64,000 bases of DNA, taken from an uncultured Flavobacteriales bacterium (GTDB lineage: Bacteria > Bacteroidota > Bacteroidia > CAIKAF01). A program made the position numbers and the translations under genes. Of the stretch, positions 50,965-59,882 are shown piece by piece. The DNA lies in NCBI GenBank assembly GCA_903837495.1, contig CAILUT010000056.1:113392-177391 (forward strand), read 5' to 3'. A model generated the notes under the pieces. The model made no database searches. It had not been told where the DNA came from and saw only the letters and a program-made list of their open reading frames with translations. Positions within the stretch are counted from its first letter, which is position 1. Every line of letters starts with the position of its first letter.

Positions 50965-51696
50965 ATGCGCACTTCAATTCTTATTGGACTTTTTGCCGCT
51001 CTTCTAGGCATTTCTTGCTCGGGCCAACCCGCATCTGCCGATGGACTGCCCCAAAAAGCCTCTGCTCAACAATTTAAAGCAATCATTGATTCCCTTTCTG
51101 ATGAGGTGATTGTGGACGTACGAACCTTGGGCGAAGTTCAAGGTGGAGCCATTGAAGGTGCTCTGCACCTCGATTTCAATTCCCCTGACTTTAATCGAAA
51201 GGCCTTGACCTTAGATAAATCAAAGCCTATTTTGGTGTATTGCTTGTCGGGTGGGCGTTCTGCCTCGGCTGCCGATTACCTGCGCAACAACGGATTTATG
51301 CGGGTCGTCGAATTGGCTGGGGGAACCCTGCAATGGAAAAACCAAGGCTATGCCCTGGTTCAGCTCGGAGCGCCCAAGCCCAGCCAATCTAATGGAATGG
51401 GAATGGAAGATTTCAACGCTCAAATCAAAGGCAAAAAATTCCTGTTGGTCGATTTTCAAGCCGTTTGGTGCAAGCCCTGTCAAATGATGAAGCCAGAAAT
51501 TCAGAAACTCTTGCAAAAGTACCCGGAACTGGAACTGATGGACGTCGATGTGGACCAAAACCCTGAAGTGGCCAATGCACTGAACATTCAAGGCATACCC
51601 AAACTCCATTTCTACAAAAACGGAGAACTAATCGAAGCCAGCATGGGTTTCCAAACTGTAAGTCAGTTGGAACAAAGTTGGCTCAAGCTGCGTTAA
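50965..51696 (+). CDS. Lipoprotein rhodanese-thioredoxin fusion
   Basis: 243 residues. A lipobox (LLGISCSG) predicts a periplasm-facing lipoprotein. The rhodanese domain (~30-130) has VDVRTLGEVQGGAIEGALHLD and the active loop VYCLSGGRSA. The thioredoxin domain (~150-243) has FQAVWCKPCQMMKPE with the CKPC pair and the cis-Pro in IQGIPKLHFY. The combination suggests that the persulfide or disulfide formed on the rhodanese Cys is resolved by the attached thioredoxin. It follows another rhodanese gene, so the pair may form a sulfur relay. The partner substrate is unknown. Confidence 0.9.
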   Translation: MRTSILIGLFAALLGISCSGQPASADGLPQKASAQQFKAIIDSLSDEVIVDVRTLGEVQGGAIEGALHLDFNSPDFNRKALTLDKSKPILVYCLSGGRSASAADYLRNNGFMRVVELAGGTLQWKNQGYALVQLGAPKPSQSNGMGMEDFNAQIKGKKFLLVDFQAVWCKPCQMMKPEIQKLLQKYPELELMDVDVDQNPEVANALNIQGIPKLHFYKNGELIEASMGFQTVSQLEQSWLKLR

Positions 51697-51763
51697 TCTT
51701 GCAAAAGACGGGGGCAAACACAACTCTGTTGCCCATTGAGTTTCTATTGCACATCAACGACCT

Positions 51764-52654
51764 ATGAAAACCAAAACAATGCTTATTGCCGGCGGCAGCG
51801 GTTTTATTGGGAGAGCGGCTACCCTTTATTTTCAGCAAAAAGGCTGGAATGTGGAATGGCTAAGCCGAAGTTCAGGCACCGAAACGCAGGTAAAAACCTG
51901 GCATTGGAATCCCGCATCGGGGCAAATGGATGCCGCAGCGTTTGATGCGGTTGACGTTGTACTGAATTTGGCCGGACTGTCCTTGGCCCATGGTTCTTGG
52001 ACCGCAGAACGGAAGAAGGCCTTTGAAGACAGCCGATTGATGGCCCTGAATACCCTGAGCCAGCATTTGCCAAAAGAACGCGACATCTTTTTAATTTCTG
52101 CTTCTGCTACCGGTTATTATGGAAGTACTTCCGATGCCAGTACAGCAGTGGAATCGGCCCTGCCTGGTTCCGATTTTTTGGCCGGCTTGTGCGTGAAATG
52201 GGAGTCGGCCGCAAAAAATTCTGCATTTTCCCGCGTTGGAATTGCCCGAATTGGAGTGGTGCTTGATGCAACAGATGGAGCTTATCCCCTTATGGTTCGA
52301 CCCATTCGGTGGGGGCTGGGTGCCGTTCCAGGCACAGGCCGGCAAGGCCTTTCCTGGATTCACATTGGCGATGTGGTTCGTGGTTTTGAATGGATGATTG
52401 AACAACAACTTCAAGGCGTTTATAATTTTACGGCACCCAAACCTGTTTCTATGCGCCGATTTATGGCCGAAGCGGCACGAAAGTACCGCCGCAGGTTGTG
52501 GCCTATATCGGTACCTGAATCCCTTCTTTATTTGGTGTTGGGAGAAAAATCCCTGCTGGCATGCCAAGGTGTATATGCCATTCCCCAGGCTTTGCTTGAT
52601 TCGGGCTTTTCTTTTTTATATCCGTCGATTGGAGAGGCGATTGAGGAGTTTTGA
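51764..52654 (+). CDS. TIGR01777-family NAD(P)-dependent epimerase-like protein
   Basis: 296 residues. Rossmann motif IAGGSGFIGRAATLYF at the start, then LNLAGLSLAHGSWT, SASATGYYGST (catalytic Tyr region), PGSDFLAGLCVKWE and RIGVVLDATDGA. The C-terminal DUF1731-like part includes SWIHIGDVVRGFEWMIE and GVYNFTAPKPVSMRRFM. Relatives (YfcH, SDR39U1) have no settled substrate. An ATG five codons later is an alternative start. Confidence 0.9.
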   Translation: MKTKTMLIAGGSGFIGRAATLYFQQKGWNVEWLSRSSGTETQVKTWHWNPASGQMDAAAFDAVDVVLNLAGLSLAHGSWTAERKKAFEDSRLMALNTLSQHLPKERDIFLISASATGYYGSTSDASTAVESALPGSDFLAGLCVKWESAAKNSAFSRVGIARIGVVLDATDGAYPLMVRPIRWGLGAVPGTGRQGLSWIHIGDVVRGFEWMIEQQLQGVYNFTAPKPVSMRRFMAEAARKYRRRLWPISVPESLLYLVLGEKSLLACQGVYAIPQALLDSGFSFLYPSIGEAIEEF

Positions 52655-52999
52655 CTTAGAACGCCCTGTGCTTAAAGCGGTTTGGCGGAATGGTGGGAGC
52701 ATGCCAAGAAGCATGGGGGAGCTTAATTCTAGGGTTTTTTGCCGATTCCTTTTTTGAGAAAGTACATTGCTGTACCCGGCTGCATTTGGAGGTAAACTTG
52801 GGCAGAAATGGAGAAACAATCGTTTGTTTTTGCGCCACCGATTCCTTGCATGTGTACCAAAGGCAACGGGGGGAATTTCTGTTTTCCTTTATAATCCTTG
52901 TTGGGTTATGGGTTTGCACCAAAGATGGATTTAGGGGCTTGAAAAGGCCCAAGGTTGTTTAGATATCAAATAGGGCTGGGGCAAAAGGGCAAAATCGCC
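52655..52999. other. 345-base stretch without a recognisable gene
   Basis: Convergent gap between the epimerase and MarR genes. Frames exist on both strands (52690-52962 on plus, 52656-52952 on minus) but their peptides overlap each other and resemble nothing I know. No repeat or strong hairpin seen. Confidence 0.5.
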
Positions 53000-53482
53000 T
53001 TAGCTTTTGCGTTTTTTTTTGGGGGGCGCCAGCCGAATTTTACACAACAACGAATTAAGGGCTTCGACGTCCTTTTGGGTAAGCGAGGAAGATGTTTCAG
53101 GGCCAAGGGCCAGATTAACCCGGATTTTTTCGAGCAGATGTACTCCTGCCGAGTTTATACAAATATCAACCAACCGCCGGTCGGCTTTCGAGGTGTTTTT
53201 TTGGACCAGCCCTTTTTTGAGAAGTCGGTCAACAATTTTTGGAGTGTCGCTCATTTTATCGAGCATTCGCTCCCTTAAATGGAGGGTGCTGATTGCTTTT
53301 CCATTTTGCAAATTCAAAATTTGCAGCGCTTGGTATTGAGCCAGAGTGAGGTCGAAGGGCGCGAGCCACTCCATCATTTGATTTTTAACGAGGCCTGCGG
53401 TCATCAATATGTTTGCATTGAGTCGGTCTCTGTCGTGCTCAAATTGGAAATAATCAAGCTCATCTTGTCTCCATTTTTTCAT
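53000..53482 (-). CDS. MarR family transcriptional regulator
   Basis: 160 residues. The winged helix-turn-helix is seen in LTLAQYQALQILNLQNGKAISTLHLRERMLDKMSDTPKIVDRLLKKGLVQKNTSKADRRLVDICI: recognition helix followed by the D-R-R wing signature. A basic C-terminal tail PPKKKRKS ends the protein. MarR dimers usually repress their own and a neighbouring gene in response to small phenolic or oxidant ligands. Its promoter contains an ATTAA-AC-TTAAT palindrome (53522-53533) that could be the operator. The target gene is not clear from context. Confidence 0.9.
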   Translation of the reverse strand: MKKWRQDELDYFQFEHDRDRLNANILMTAGLVKNQMMEWLAPFDLTLAQYQALQILNLQNGKAISTLHLRERMLDKMSDTPKIVDRLLKKGLVQKNTSKADRRLVDICINSAGVHLLEKIRVNLALGPETSSSLTQKDVEALNSLLCKIRLAPPKKKRKS

Positions 53483-53510
53483 GAAAACAGCAATTTAGAA
53501 GGTTAATTCG

Positions 53511-53541
53511 CAAAGCTACAAATTAAACTTAATGTAAACAA
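53511..53541 (-). promoter_or_regulatory. MarR gene promoter with palindromic spacer
   Basis: On the minus strand TTG (53539-53541, within TTTTG), 20-base spacer, TAGCTTTG (53511-53518), exact -7 box. The spacer holds the palindrome ATTAA / TTAAT at 53522-53533, well placed to block RNA polymerase. Confidence 0.7.
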
Positions 53542-53649
53542 AAGTGGTTTCCCTCTAGATTTAATGCCTAAATAAAGGGCTTGATGAAATCGATTTTACT
53601 TTTATATATCAGCGTTTCGACCGATATTTATAAGGAGAAAAATGCGGAA

Positions 53650-56073
53650 TTAAAAGTCAACAATAATTCCAATGGTGGGCAATAGCGTTCCGGCGGTATT
53701 TGGGATAGACTGCAGCTCATACCGGTTCGGATCGTCTGGGTCCGTTAGTGGATTTCCGGCTTGGTCTTCTACAACGGTTAAAAAACCACGAGTTTCAGCC
53801 TTAAAATTGTAGATGTTCTGAATGTCTAAGTACAGGTTTAAAGACCATTTTTGAAAGTACCAAACTTTGTCAACCCGCAAATCAAGTTGATGGTAGGCAG
53901 GAAGGCGTTCGCTGTTCAATCGGTTTACATCTGAAATTCCCATTTGCGTAATGTCCCAAACTTCTTTAATGGACGATGTTGCTTCATCGTAAGGGGTAAA
54001 GGGTTGTCCATCTACAAATCGGAATCGCATTCCGAGTTCCCAATTTCGTTTAAACTTATAGCCTGCCGTCAAGCTAATAATATGCCTTGCATCCCAAGTG
54101 GAGGGAATAAGATTGCCGCTTTTATCTGTAAACTCGCTTCGAACCAAGGTATAAGCTAAAATGCCGTACAATCCTTTGAATAATTTTTGTTGGGCCAAGA
54201 ATTCCAATCCATAGGCCCGTCCACTGGCTGAGCTATTTACAGGGACATTGCCGACCACACCGAAATCGGCCCCTAGATTGGCCAAAGCCACCGAGTCTCT
54301 AAGGGAGAATGGATACCGGTTGTAATTTTTAAAGAAGCCCTCTAGGGTAATCCGTGTATTTTCTGTAGGTGCAAACTCCAATCCAGCAACCAGGTGGTCT
54401 GCTTGAATGTATTCTAAGCCATTGTTCGCATTTCCCAGGCTTCCGTCGGGCAGTCCATAACCTAGAACGGTGTATTGAGGGCGTTGAACGAACCGCCCAA
54501 CGCTTGCGTTCAAGGCCCAATTTTCAATAAAGGCATAGGATACACTAAATCGAGGGCTAAATTGATTGAGCGGGTTCGCCATTTGTGCGTTGAAATCGTT
54601 GTTTTCTATGCTGAAACCAAGCGACATGTTGAGTTTGTCTTTGGCCAAGGACTTGCTAACCTGCCCAAAAACGCGTCCTGACAACAGGTTTAATTGGGAT
54701 GAGAAATCAATGGTATCTACTCCTGCCAGCGTATTAATGCGGTTGTAGGTACGGTTGGTGAATCGGGCGTACAGCATTCCGGCCCCTACATTGAATTTCC
54801 AGGATTTAATTCGGAAGTCAAATTCATACCTCAGGTTGTTTTCAGCCTCTTGGGAAGCATATTCCAGGATTAGTTTATCGGGCTGATCTTCCTGGTTGTC
54901 TTGAAATTTAGTTGCGGTATTGTTCAGCATGCTTCGGCTTAGCACCAAGGTGTGCCGGCCTCCTTTTTTTGTAAACTCGCGGTAAACGCCCCCAAGGGTA
55001 TAATTCCATTGTTGGTTTTTAGGAAGTATGCGCAATTGGTAACGTTGCTCGACGGTTTCGTTGGCTTGCAAGTTTAGCCGGAACAAATCAATGGCACCCA
55101 AGCCTAACACTGTTAACTCGCGGCGCTCATCAATGGCGTATTTAAATTTAAACTGCATGTCGTAATACGTTGGAAGGAAGGGCAGCTTAAGGGCAGAAAA
55201 TAAAAATTGCAGGTACGAAGCACGAGCTGAAACAATAAGGGAGGATTTTTGACCGATGGGTCCGTCGGCGGCCACGGCCGCGTCAGAACTTCCTATGGTG
55301 CCACGAAATTTCCATTTGTCGCGGTTTCCGTCAATCTGTTTGAACTCCAAAATGCTGGAAAGGGCGTTGCCCCTATTGGCGGGGAAGGCCCCGCTCAAGA
55401 AATCCACTTCCCGAATTAGATTCACATTGATGATGCCCACCGGCCCCCCGCTAGCTCCTTGGGTTTGAAAGTGATTGATTAGAGGAACCTCAACCCCATC
55501 TAAGAAAAATCGATTTTCGCTGGGCGCTCCGCCGCGAATAATGATGTCGTTTCGAAAGGCAGGAGTGCTTCCTACGCCAGGAAATGAGCGCAAAACATTG
55601 CTGATGTCGCGGTTGCCTCCAGGATTTCGTTCAATTTCAGCCAATCCAATGGTCCTTAAACTTACCGGACTTTCTTGGGTTTTGTTGAAGGGCGAAGAAC
55701 GTACATTGAATTCATTTAATTGTCTTGAATCCGGTTCTAGAACAACCGTCGCAAATGCAACTTGGCTGCGGGTAACAAAAACGTCTCGGTAAATGGCTGT
55801 TTTATAGCCTATGTATGAAATCCGAAGGTTTTGAAATCCTGGGTTTACATTATTCAACTCAAATTCACCCTCTAAATTGCTTGTTACTCCGATGTCTGTA
55901 CCCGCAAGAATGACGTTTGCCAAAGGAACGGGCTCGTTGGTTATGGCATCGATTACTTTCCCTTTAATGCTGCCTTGGTTCTGTGCCTGAACCGAAGAAG
56001 AATTAAATGAAGCCAGAAAAGCATAGCCAATCAAAAAGAATAAATGTACTTTTAGTCTATGCATTGGACTCAT
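53650..56073 (-). CDS. TonB-dependent receptor with CarboxypepD_reg-like N-terminus
   Basis: 807 residues. Signal peptide (to ~30), a CarboxypepD_reg-like domain (GSIKGKVIDAITNEPVPLANVILAGTD, 34-110), a plug domain (SPVSLRTIGLAEIERNPGGNRDISNVLRSFPGV, then RNDIIIRGGAPSENRFFLDGVEVPLINHF) and a ~22-strand barrel to the C-terminal IGIIVDF. It imports a large nutrient across the outer membrane with TonB energy. No SusD partner is adjacent, so a siderophore, vitamin or peptide is as likely as a glycan. The start may be three codons later (56064). The first codons overlap the start of the divergent gene. Confidence 0.92.
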   Translation of the reverse strand: MSPMHRLKVHLFFLIGYAFLASFNSSSVQAQNQGSIKGKVIDAITNEPVPLANVILAGTDIGVTSNLEGEFELNNVNPGFQNLRISYIGYKTAIYRDVFVTRSQVAFATVVLEPDSRQLNEFNVRSSPFNKTQESPVSLRTIGLAEIERNPGGNRDISNVLRSFPGVGSTPAFRNDIIIRGGAPSENRFFLDGVEVPLINHFQTQGASGGPVGIINVNLIREVDFLSGAFPANRGNALSSILEFKQIDGNRDKWKFRGTIGSSDAAVAADGPIGQKSSLIVSARASYLQFLFSALKLPFLPTYYDMQFKFKYAIDERRELTVLGLGAIDLFRLNLQANETVEQRYQLRILPKNQQWNYTLGGVYREFTKKGGRHTLVLSRSMLNNTATKFQDNQEDQPDKLILEYASQEAENNLRYEFDFRIKSWKFNVGAGMLYARFTNRTYNRINTLAGVDTIDFSSQLNLLSGRVFGQVSKSLAKDKLNMSLGFSIENNDFNAQMANPLNQFSPRFSVSYAFIENWALNASVGRFVQRPQYTVLGYGLPDGSLGNANNGLEYIQADHLVAGLEFAPTENTRITLEGFFKNYNRYPFSLRDSVALANLGADFGVVGNVPVNSSASGRAYGLEFLAQQKLFKGLYGILAYTLVRSEFTDKSGNLIPSTWDARHIISLTAGYKFKRNWELGMRFRFVDGQPFTPYDEATSSIKEVWDITQMGISDVNRLNSERLPAYHQLDLRVDKVWYFQKWSLNLYLDIQNIYNFKAETRGFLTVVEDQAGNPLTDPDDPNRYELQSIPNTAGTLLPTIGIIVDF

Positions 56074-57009
56074 CTTAAATTTATATTGGGGGTATGGATT
56101 TTGACGGTTTTTTTCGTTGAATTGCGTTCACAGAAAACCCTACCTAAACCTACAGGGCAAACCCATGTATTCGATTTTGCCCGATTTCTAGACAACGAAG
56201 TAAGTCCAGTAAAAGAGGAGATGGATTTCTTTTTTACTGCCTTTGGTAGTGCTGATTCCATTAAGCTGTCGCAGAGTGTTGAGTTTCTTAACAAGAATGC
56301 TCCTAAATTGTTCGCGGCAATTGACGATTTGCCCAAAAAAACAGAAACGAACGATTTGGTTAATGCCTACCTTGATTTTGCCCGATTTTGCATGAATACC
56401 CGAGGGACACTTAAAAAGTGGGTGGCTGTTTCCGGCCGTTACCAATGGGCTAAAAGAGTCGGAAAGCCTATTCCTGAATCGGCAAAGTCTGTTTGGGAGG
56501 CCTTGGTAAATGTACGCAAAGGATATATTCAACAAACCAAGGCCTTGCTTCAAAAGCACAACGAATTTTGTGCGCGCCATGCAGAGGCGTTTGAGTTATA
56601 CCCCTCGAATCGGGTTTTGGAATTGATGCAGAACTTAAAATTTGGAGGAGGGGGCAGCACCGCTGTTTTTATTGATGCAGTATCAACCTTGAACCAATTC
56701 GAGAAGGGACAGCGGTATGTTTTTCAGTTTAAAGCTACAGAAACGGGCGCCGCCACAGGCCGCGACGCCTTACAGGCTTTAAAAGAGAACATCCAGTTTG
56801 GTTTGCCCGATAAGGCCTATGTTTGGATTCAAATGGAAGATGAGCTGAACCCCAACGATCAGATTCAGGTTATGTATTCTGCCCGGTATGCCAAGCCAAG
56901 TGCCCCCTTGCTGCTGATTCGATCTAAGCCCGATCAACCCCAAGGCAAGGCCTTTTTAAGTTTGGAGTTGTATTCAGCCGTACCAAGTTCGCTGAAACTG
57001 CTGCAATAA
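56059..57009 (+). CDS. Exported protein of unknown function
   Basis: 316 residues with a signal peptide (LKFILGVWILTVFFVELRSQ). The mature part is helical (residues 40-190) followed by a mixed region containing a glycine run (FGGGGS). No family recognised. It is divergent from the TonB receptor and their ATG codons overlap head to head (56059-56061 and 56071-56073 or 56062-56064). In-frame TTG codons slightly downstream could be the true start. A strong hairpin follows its stop (57014-57051). Confidence 0.65.
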   Translation: MHWTHLKFILGVWILTVFFVELRSQKTLPKPTGQTHVFDFARFLDNEVSPVKEEMDFFFTAFGSADSIKLSQSVEFLNKNAPKLFAAIDDLPKKTETNDLVNAYLDFARFCMNTRGTLKKWVAVSGRYQWAKRVGKPIPESAKSVWEALVNVRKGYIQQTKALLQKHNEFCARHAEAFELYPSNRVLELMQNLKFGGGGSTAVFIDAVSTLNQFEKGQRYVFQFKATETGAATGRDALQALKENIQFGLPDKAYVWIQMEDELNPNDQIQVMYSARYAKPSAPLLLIRSKPDQPQGKAFLSLELYSAVPSSLKLLQ

Positions 57010-57342
57010 TTGAGGTTCTTGTAGGGGCGAACACCCCATACAATCAGAACCAACCCCTAAAACAGCTTTCGAGTTAAAATGTGCATTCAGCAGTCCGATG
57101 TTCGAAATCCGTATCGGCGGGCCTGGCCAAAAGCGCTTTGGATTGTTCAAACAAGGGGTATGAATACAGGCACTTAAGAGCGCGGTTGAATTTTAAAACG
57201 AGCAACCTTAAGGTGCTTGCAGGCAATGCCCGATCAAGCGCTTGGGATTAGCTTGATTTGGCCTAGAATCCACCGGGCTAAAATGCCTACATATTTTAGT
57301 TGGTCAGAGCGGAATTCCTTATCTTAGAGGCCGGTGGTAGCC
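57010..57342. other. 333-base stretch with a 14-bp hairpin
   Basis: No gene. Right after the stop at 57009 lies a long hairpin (57014-57051): GGTTCT-TGTA-GGGG pairs with CCCC-TACA-AGAACC, with small bulges and loop CGAACA. No T-run follows. Further on are short palindromes around AGCGCT and a promoter-like pair before the DUF2279 gene. Confidence 0.55.
57300..57327 (+). promoter_or_regulatory. Candidate promoter of the DUF2279 gene
   Basis: TTG (57300-57302), 17-base spacer, TATCTTAG (57320-57327), one base off consensus; ATG 16 bases downstream at 57343. Confidence 0.45.
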
Positions 57343-58293
57343 ATGAAAAATCTGTATTTAATTGCCCTTTGTGTTGCTTCTTATTTGCCAGCACAAATTG
57401 CAAATCCCGATTCGTTTCAATTGGATACATTGAAATCAGAAACGGATGCTGCAAAGCCAGAAACGGTTCTTTTGCGTCCAAAGTGGTTAAAGATAGGCTA
57501 TCCGATATTTTTGGGAACCGCCGCAGCGGCAGCCACAGGCGGCTTGTACTTTTTGTGGTACCGGGATTATCCAATGGAATCATTCCATTTTTACGACGAT
57601 CTTCAACAATGGGGCGGAATGGATAAATTAGGACATTTCGGCAGTGGCTACGGCCTAGCCGAAATGGCGGGCATGGGGGCTGCCAGCTGTGGGTATTCAC
57701 CCCAACAATCCAACCGAATTGGAGCTTTATTTTCATTTGGTTTTTTAACGGGCATAGAGGTGTTGGATGGATTTTCAAAGGGTTGGGGCTTTTCTCCTTG
57801 GGATGCCATAGCCAATGCGGCAGGAGGGGGGGCGTTTTACCTACAGCAAGAAATCTGGAAAGAGCAACGGATTCGGCTCAAATTTTCGTGGTGGCCCAGC
57901 GAAATAGCCCAATGGAATCCCAATTTATTGGGCGCAGGCTTTCCTGCAACGCTGTTAAAAGATTACAATGCCCAACGCTATTGGCTCAGCTTTTCTCCGA
58001 TGTCGTTTTCTAAAAATCCAGCCCGAAAAAAGTTTGCTTGGTTGGCCATTGCTGTGGGGTATGGAATAGGAGGTTATGTAGGGGCAAGGGCGAACGAGGG
58101 CGATTATATGTACGTGCCCCGGACGCAACATCTGTATTTAGCCCCCGATATTCATTGGTCAAAAATTCCCAGTCGCCATCGTTTTGTGCGCGGCTTGTTT
58201 AAAGCCCTTGATTACATAAAAATCCCCGCACCTACCTTGGAATTTGGCTGGGGCGACCAAACGGGTATGCGCTTTCATTGGTTATTCTTTTAA
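57343..58293 (+). CDS. DUF2279 family envelope protein
   Basis: 316 residues. Signal peptide MKNLYLIALCVASYLPAQ; a Gly/Ala-rich segment (FLGTAAAAATGGLYFLWY, ~52-69) and another near 145-160. The core MDKLGHFGSGYGLAEMAG and SFGFLTGIEVLDGFSKGWGFSPWDAIANAAGGG is the conserved DUF2279/YfiM pattern, with a histidine and glycine-rich membrane-associated region. The family is thought to be a periplasmic or outer-membrane-linked protein of unknown activity. The short gene downstream follows 12 bases after its stop. Confidence 0.8.
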   Translation: MKNLYLIALCVASYLPAQIANPDSFQLDTLKSETDAAKPETVLLRPKWLKIGYPIFLGTAAAAATGGLYFLWYRDYPMESFHFYDDLQQWGGMDKLGHFGSGYGLAEMAGMGAASCGYSPQQSNRIGALFSFGFLTGIEVLDGFSKGWGFSPWDAIANAAGGGAFYLQQEIWKEQRIRLKFSWWPSEIAQWNPNLLGAGFPATLLKDYNAQRYWLSFSPMSFSKNPARKKFAWLAIAVGYGIGGYVGARANEGDYMYVPRTQHLYLAPDIHWSKIPSRHRFVRGLFKALDYIKIPAPTLEFGWGDQTGMRFHWLFF

Positions 58294-58305
58294 AATTACA
58301 ACACA

Positions 58306-58899
58306 ATGCACTGGTTTCAAAAGTGGTTTAAAGAGTCCCAAAAAGATCCCTGGCTAATTCAAACCCCTCTGCTTCGAACTTCGCAGCAAATAGAGGGTTT
58401 TGAAGCTTGGCAAAAGAGCCCCCAAGCTCAAGAACAGCTTAGCGAGCTGCTTCGGGCCTTTGAGTTTTATAAGCTAGGAATTGCCTCAGCGTTTCGCATC
58501 AGTACCATTCACACCCAGGGTGCCGAGGGTTTGTATTTTGTTCCGCCTTCAAATTGGTCTGACCTTGATTCCACTCATATTTACGATTGGATTTGTTGGC
58601 TTCCGATGCGCTTGGGGTACACGGAGGCCCACAGCGAGCAGAAAACAAATTGGGTAAATCCCATCGCAGGCCAACGGGATTTCCGATACCTTAAACCCGC
58701 CCATTCTGTGAATACCGGCCAAGAAATTCCTCAAATGTTCGGAAATTTGATGGTAGAACGAATGGTAGTTGAGGGAAAAACACAATGGATTAAAATACTA
58801 AGCCAGTATTACCAAGGTCGCCCCTACCAACAAGTAAACTCTTTTTCCGGGTTTTTGGATTTGATTTTTGACCTTGAAAGCGGCCGAAATGCCAAATAG
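58306..58899 (+). CDS. Conserved protein of unknown function
   Basis: 197 residues, no signal peptide. Tryptophan-rich (NWSDLD, YDWICWLPMRLGY, KTNWVNP). No known motif. It starts 12 bases after the DUF2279 stop, so the two are co-transcribed. The sequence looks like a globular cytosolic protein with mixed strands and helices. Confidence 0.6.
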   Translation: MHWFQKWFKESQKDPWLIQTPLLRTSQQIEGFEAWQKSPQAQEQLSELLRAFEFYKLGIASAFRISTIHTQGAEGLYFVPPSNWSDLDSTHIYDWICWLPMRLGYTEAHSEQKTNWVNPIAGQRDFRYLKPAHSVNTGQEIPQMFGNLMVERMVVEGKTQWIKILSQYYQGRPYQQVNSFSGFLDLIFDLESGRNAK

Positions 58900-58955
58900 A
58901 ATGGGGCAAGAAAGGAAGAGCTTAAATCTGGGAGACCGACCGCTCTAAATTTTCC

Positions 58956-58963
58956 TACTTTTG
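58956..58963 (+). promoter_or_regulatory. Candidate -7 box of the nucleoside phosphorylase operon
   Basis: TACTTTTG, exact consensus, 22 bases before the ATG at 58986; -33 box not clear. Confidence 0.45.
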
Positions 58964-58985
58964 TGGCCATCGACGTAATAGTGCC

Positions 58986-59882
58986 ATGGACAGTTCTGAA
59001 ATCCACCCACCCATTCCGGAATCCGAGTTGATTATCAACTCAGACGGCTCCGTATACCACCTAAGGCTCAGGCCCGAACAACTGGCTAGCACCGTCATTT
59101 TGGTGGGCGACCCCAGTCGGGTAGAACAGGTCTCGGCCCTGTTTGACCGGATTGATGAACGGGTTCAACACCGGGAGTTTATTACCCATACGGGCGAGTT
59201 TAAAGGCCGCCGAATCAGTTGCGTAGCAACGGGCATTGGAACCGATAACATCGATATTGTACTGAATGAACTCGATGCCTTGGTCAACATCGACTTAGAG
59301 CGTAGATTGCCTAAAGCAAATCCGGCTTCGTTAGAATTGGTCCGCATTGGCACCACCGGTGCACTTCATTCTGATATACCCGTAGGAACGTGGATTCTCT
59401 CGGAATGGGCCATTGGCTTAGATGGACTAATCAATTGGTACCAAAATCAACCCAATCCAATTGCACAAAATTTGGTTGAAGATTTTATCCGGCATTCGGC
59501 CTATCCTCAAAATCTGGCCAAACCCTATGCAGCGTCTGCCGATTCTAACCTGTTAGAAAAATTCAGAGATAAAACCCTGCCGGGCATCACCTTAACCAGT
59601 CCAGGATTTTATGCCCCGCAAGGTCGGCGTTTGCGGCTTTCTCCCGAATTCCCAGATTTAAACAACCGAATGGCGAGTTTTCATTTTGAAGGCTTGCGGG
59701 TTACGAATTTCGAAATGGAAACCAGCGGACTTTTTAGCTTAGGAAAGGCCTTTGGACATAAATGCGCCAGCATTTGCATGGTCATGGCCAATCGATCTCA
59801 ACAAAAAATGCACCTCACTCCACAACAGTCGATGGGGAGTCTAATCGAGTTTGTACTGGACTCATTGACCCAGCCATCATGA
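58986..59882 (+). CDS. Nucleoside (uridine-type) phosphorylase
   Basis: 298 residues of the PNP/UDP family. Phosphate-binding region VILVGDPSRVEQVS, then GEFKGRRISCVATGIGTDNIDIVLNEL and RIGTTGALHSDIPVG; the nucleoside-binding signature NFEMETSGLFSLGKAFGH is near residue 240. It cleaves uridine or a purine nucleoside with phosphate, salvaging the base. The substrate cannot be told apart by eye; the Bacteroidota subfamily is usually annotated only as nucleoside phosphorylase. Its stop overlaps the queE start (ATGA). Confidence 0.88.
   Translation: MDSSEIHPPIPESELIINSDGSVYHLRLRPEQLASTVILVGDPSRVEQVSALFDRIDERVQHREFITHTGEFKGRRISCVATGIGTDNIDIVLNELDALVNIDLERRLPKANPASLELVRIGTTGALHSDIPVGTWILSEWAIGLDGLINWYQNQPNPIAQNLVEDFIRHSAYPQNLAKPYAASADSNLLEKFRDKTLPGITLTSPGFYAPQGRRLRLSPEFPDLNNRMASFHFEGLRVTNFEMETSGLFSLGKAFGHKCASICMVMANRSQQKMHLTPQQSMGSLIEFVLDSLTQPS

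Noticed and set aside
52690..52962. 90-codon plus-strand frame in the epimerase-MarR gap
   Set aside because: An equally long minus-strand frame overlaps it, neither has a promoter or a recognisable sequence.
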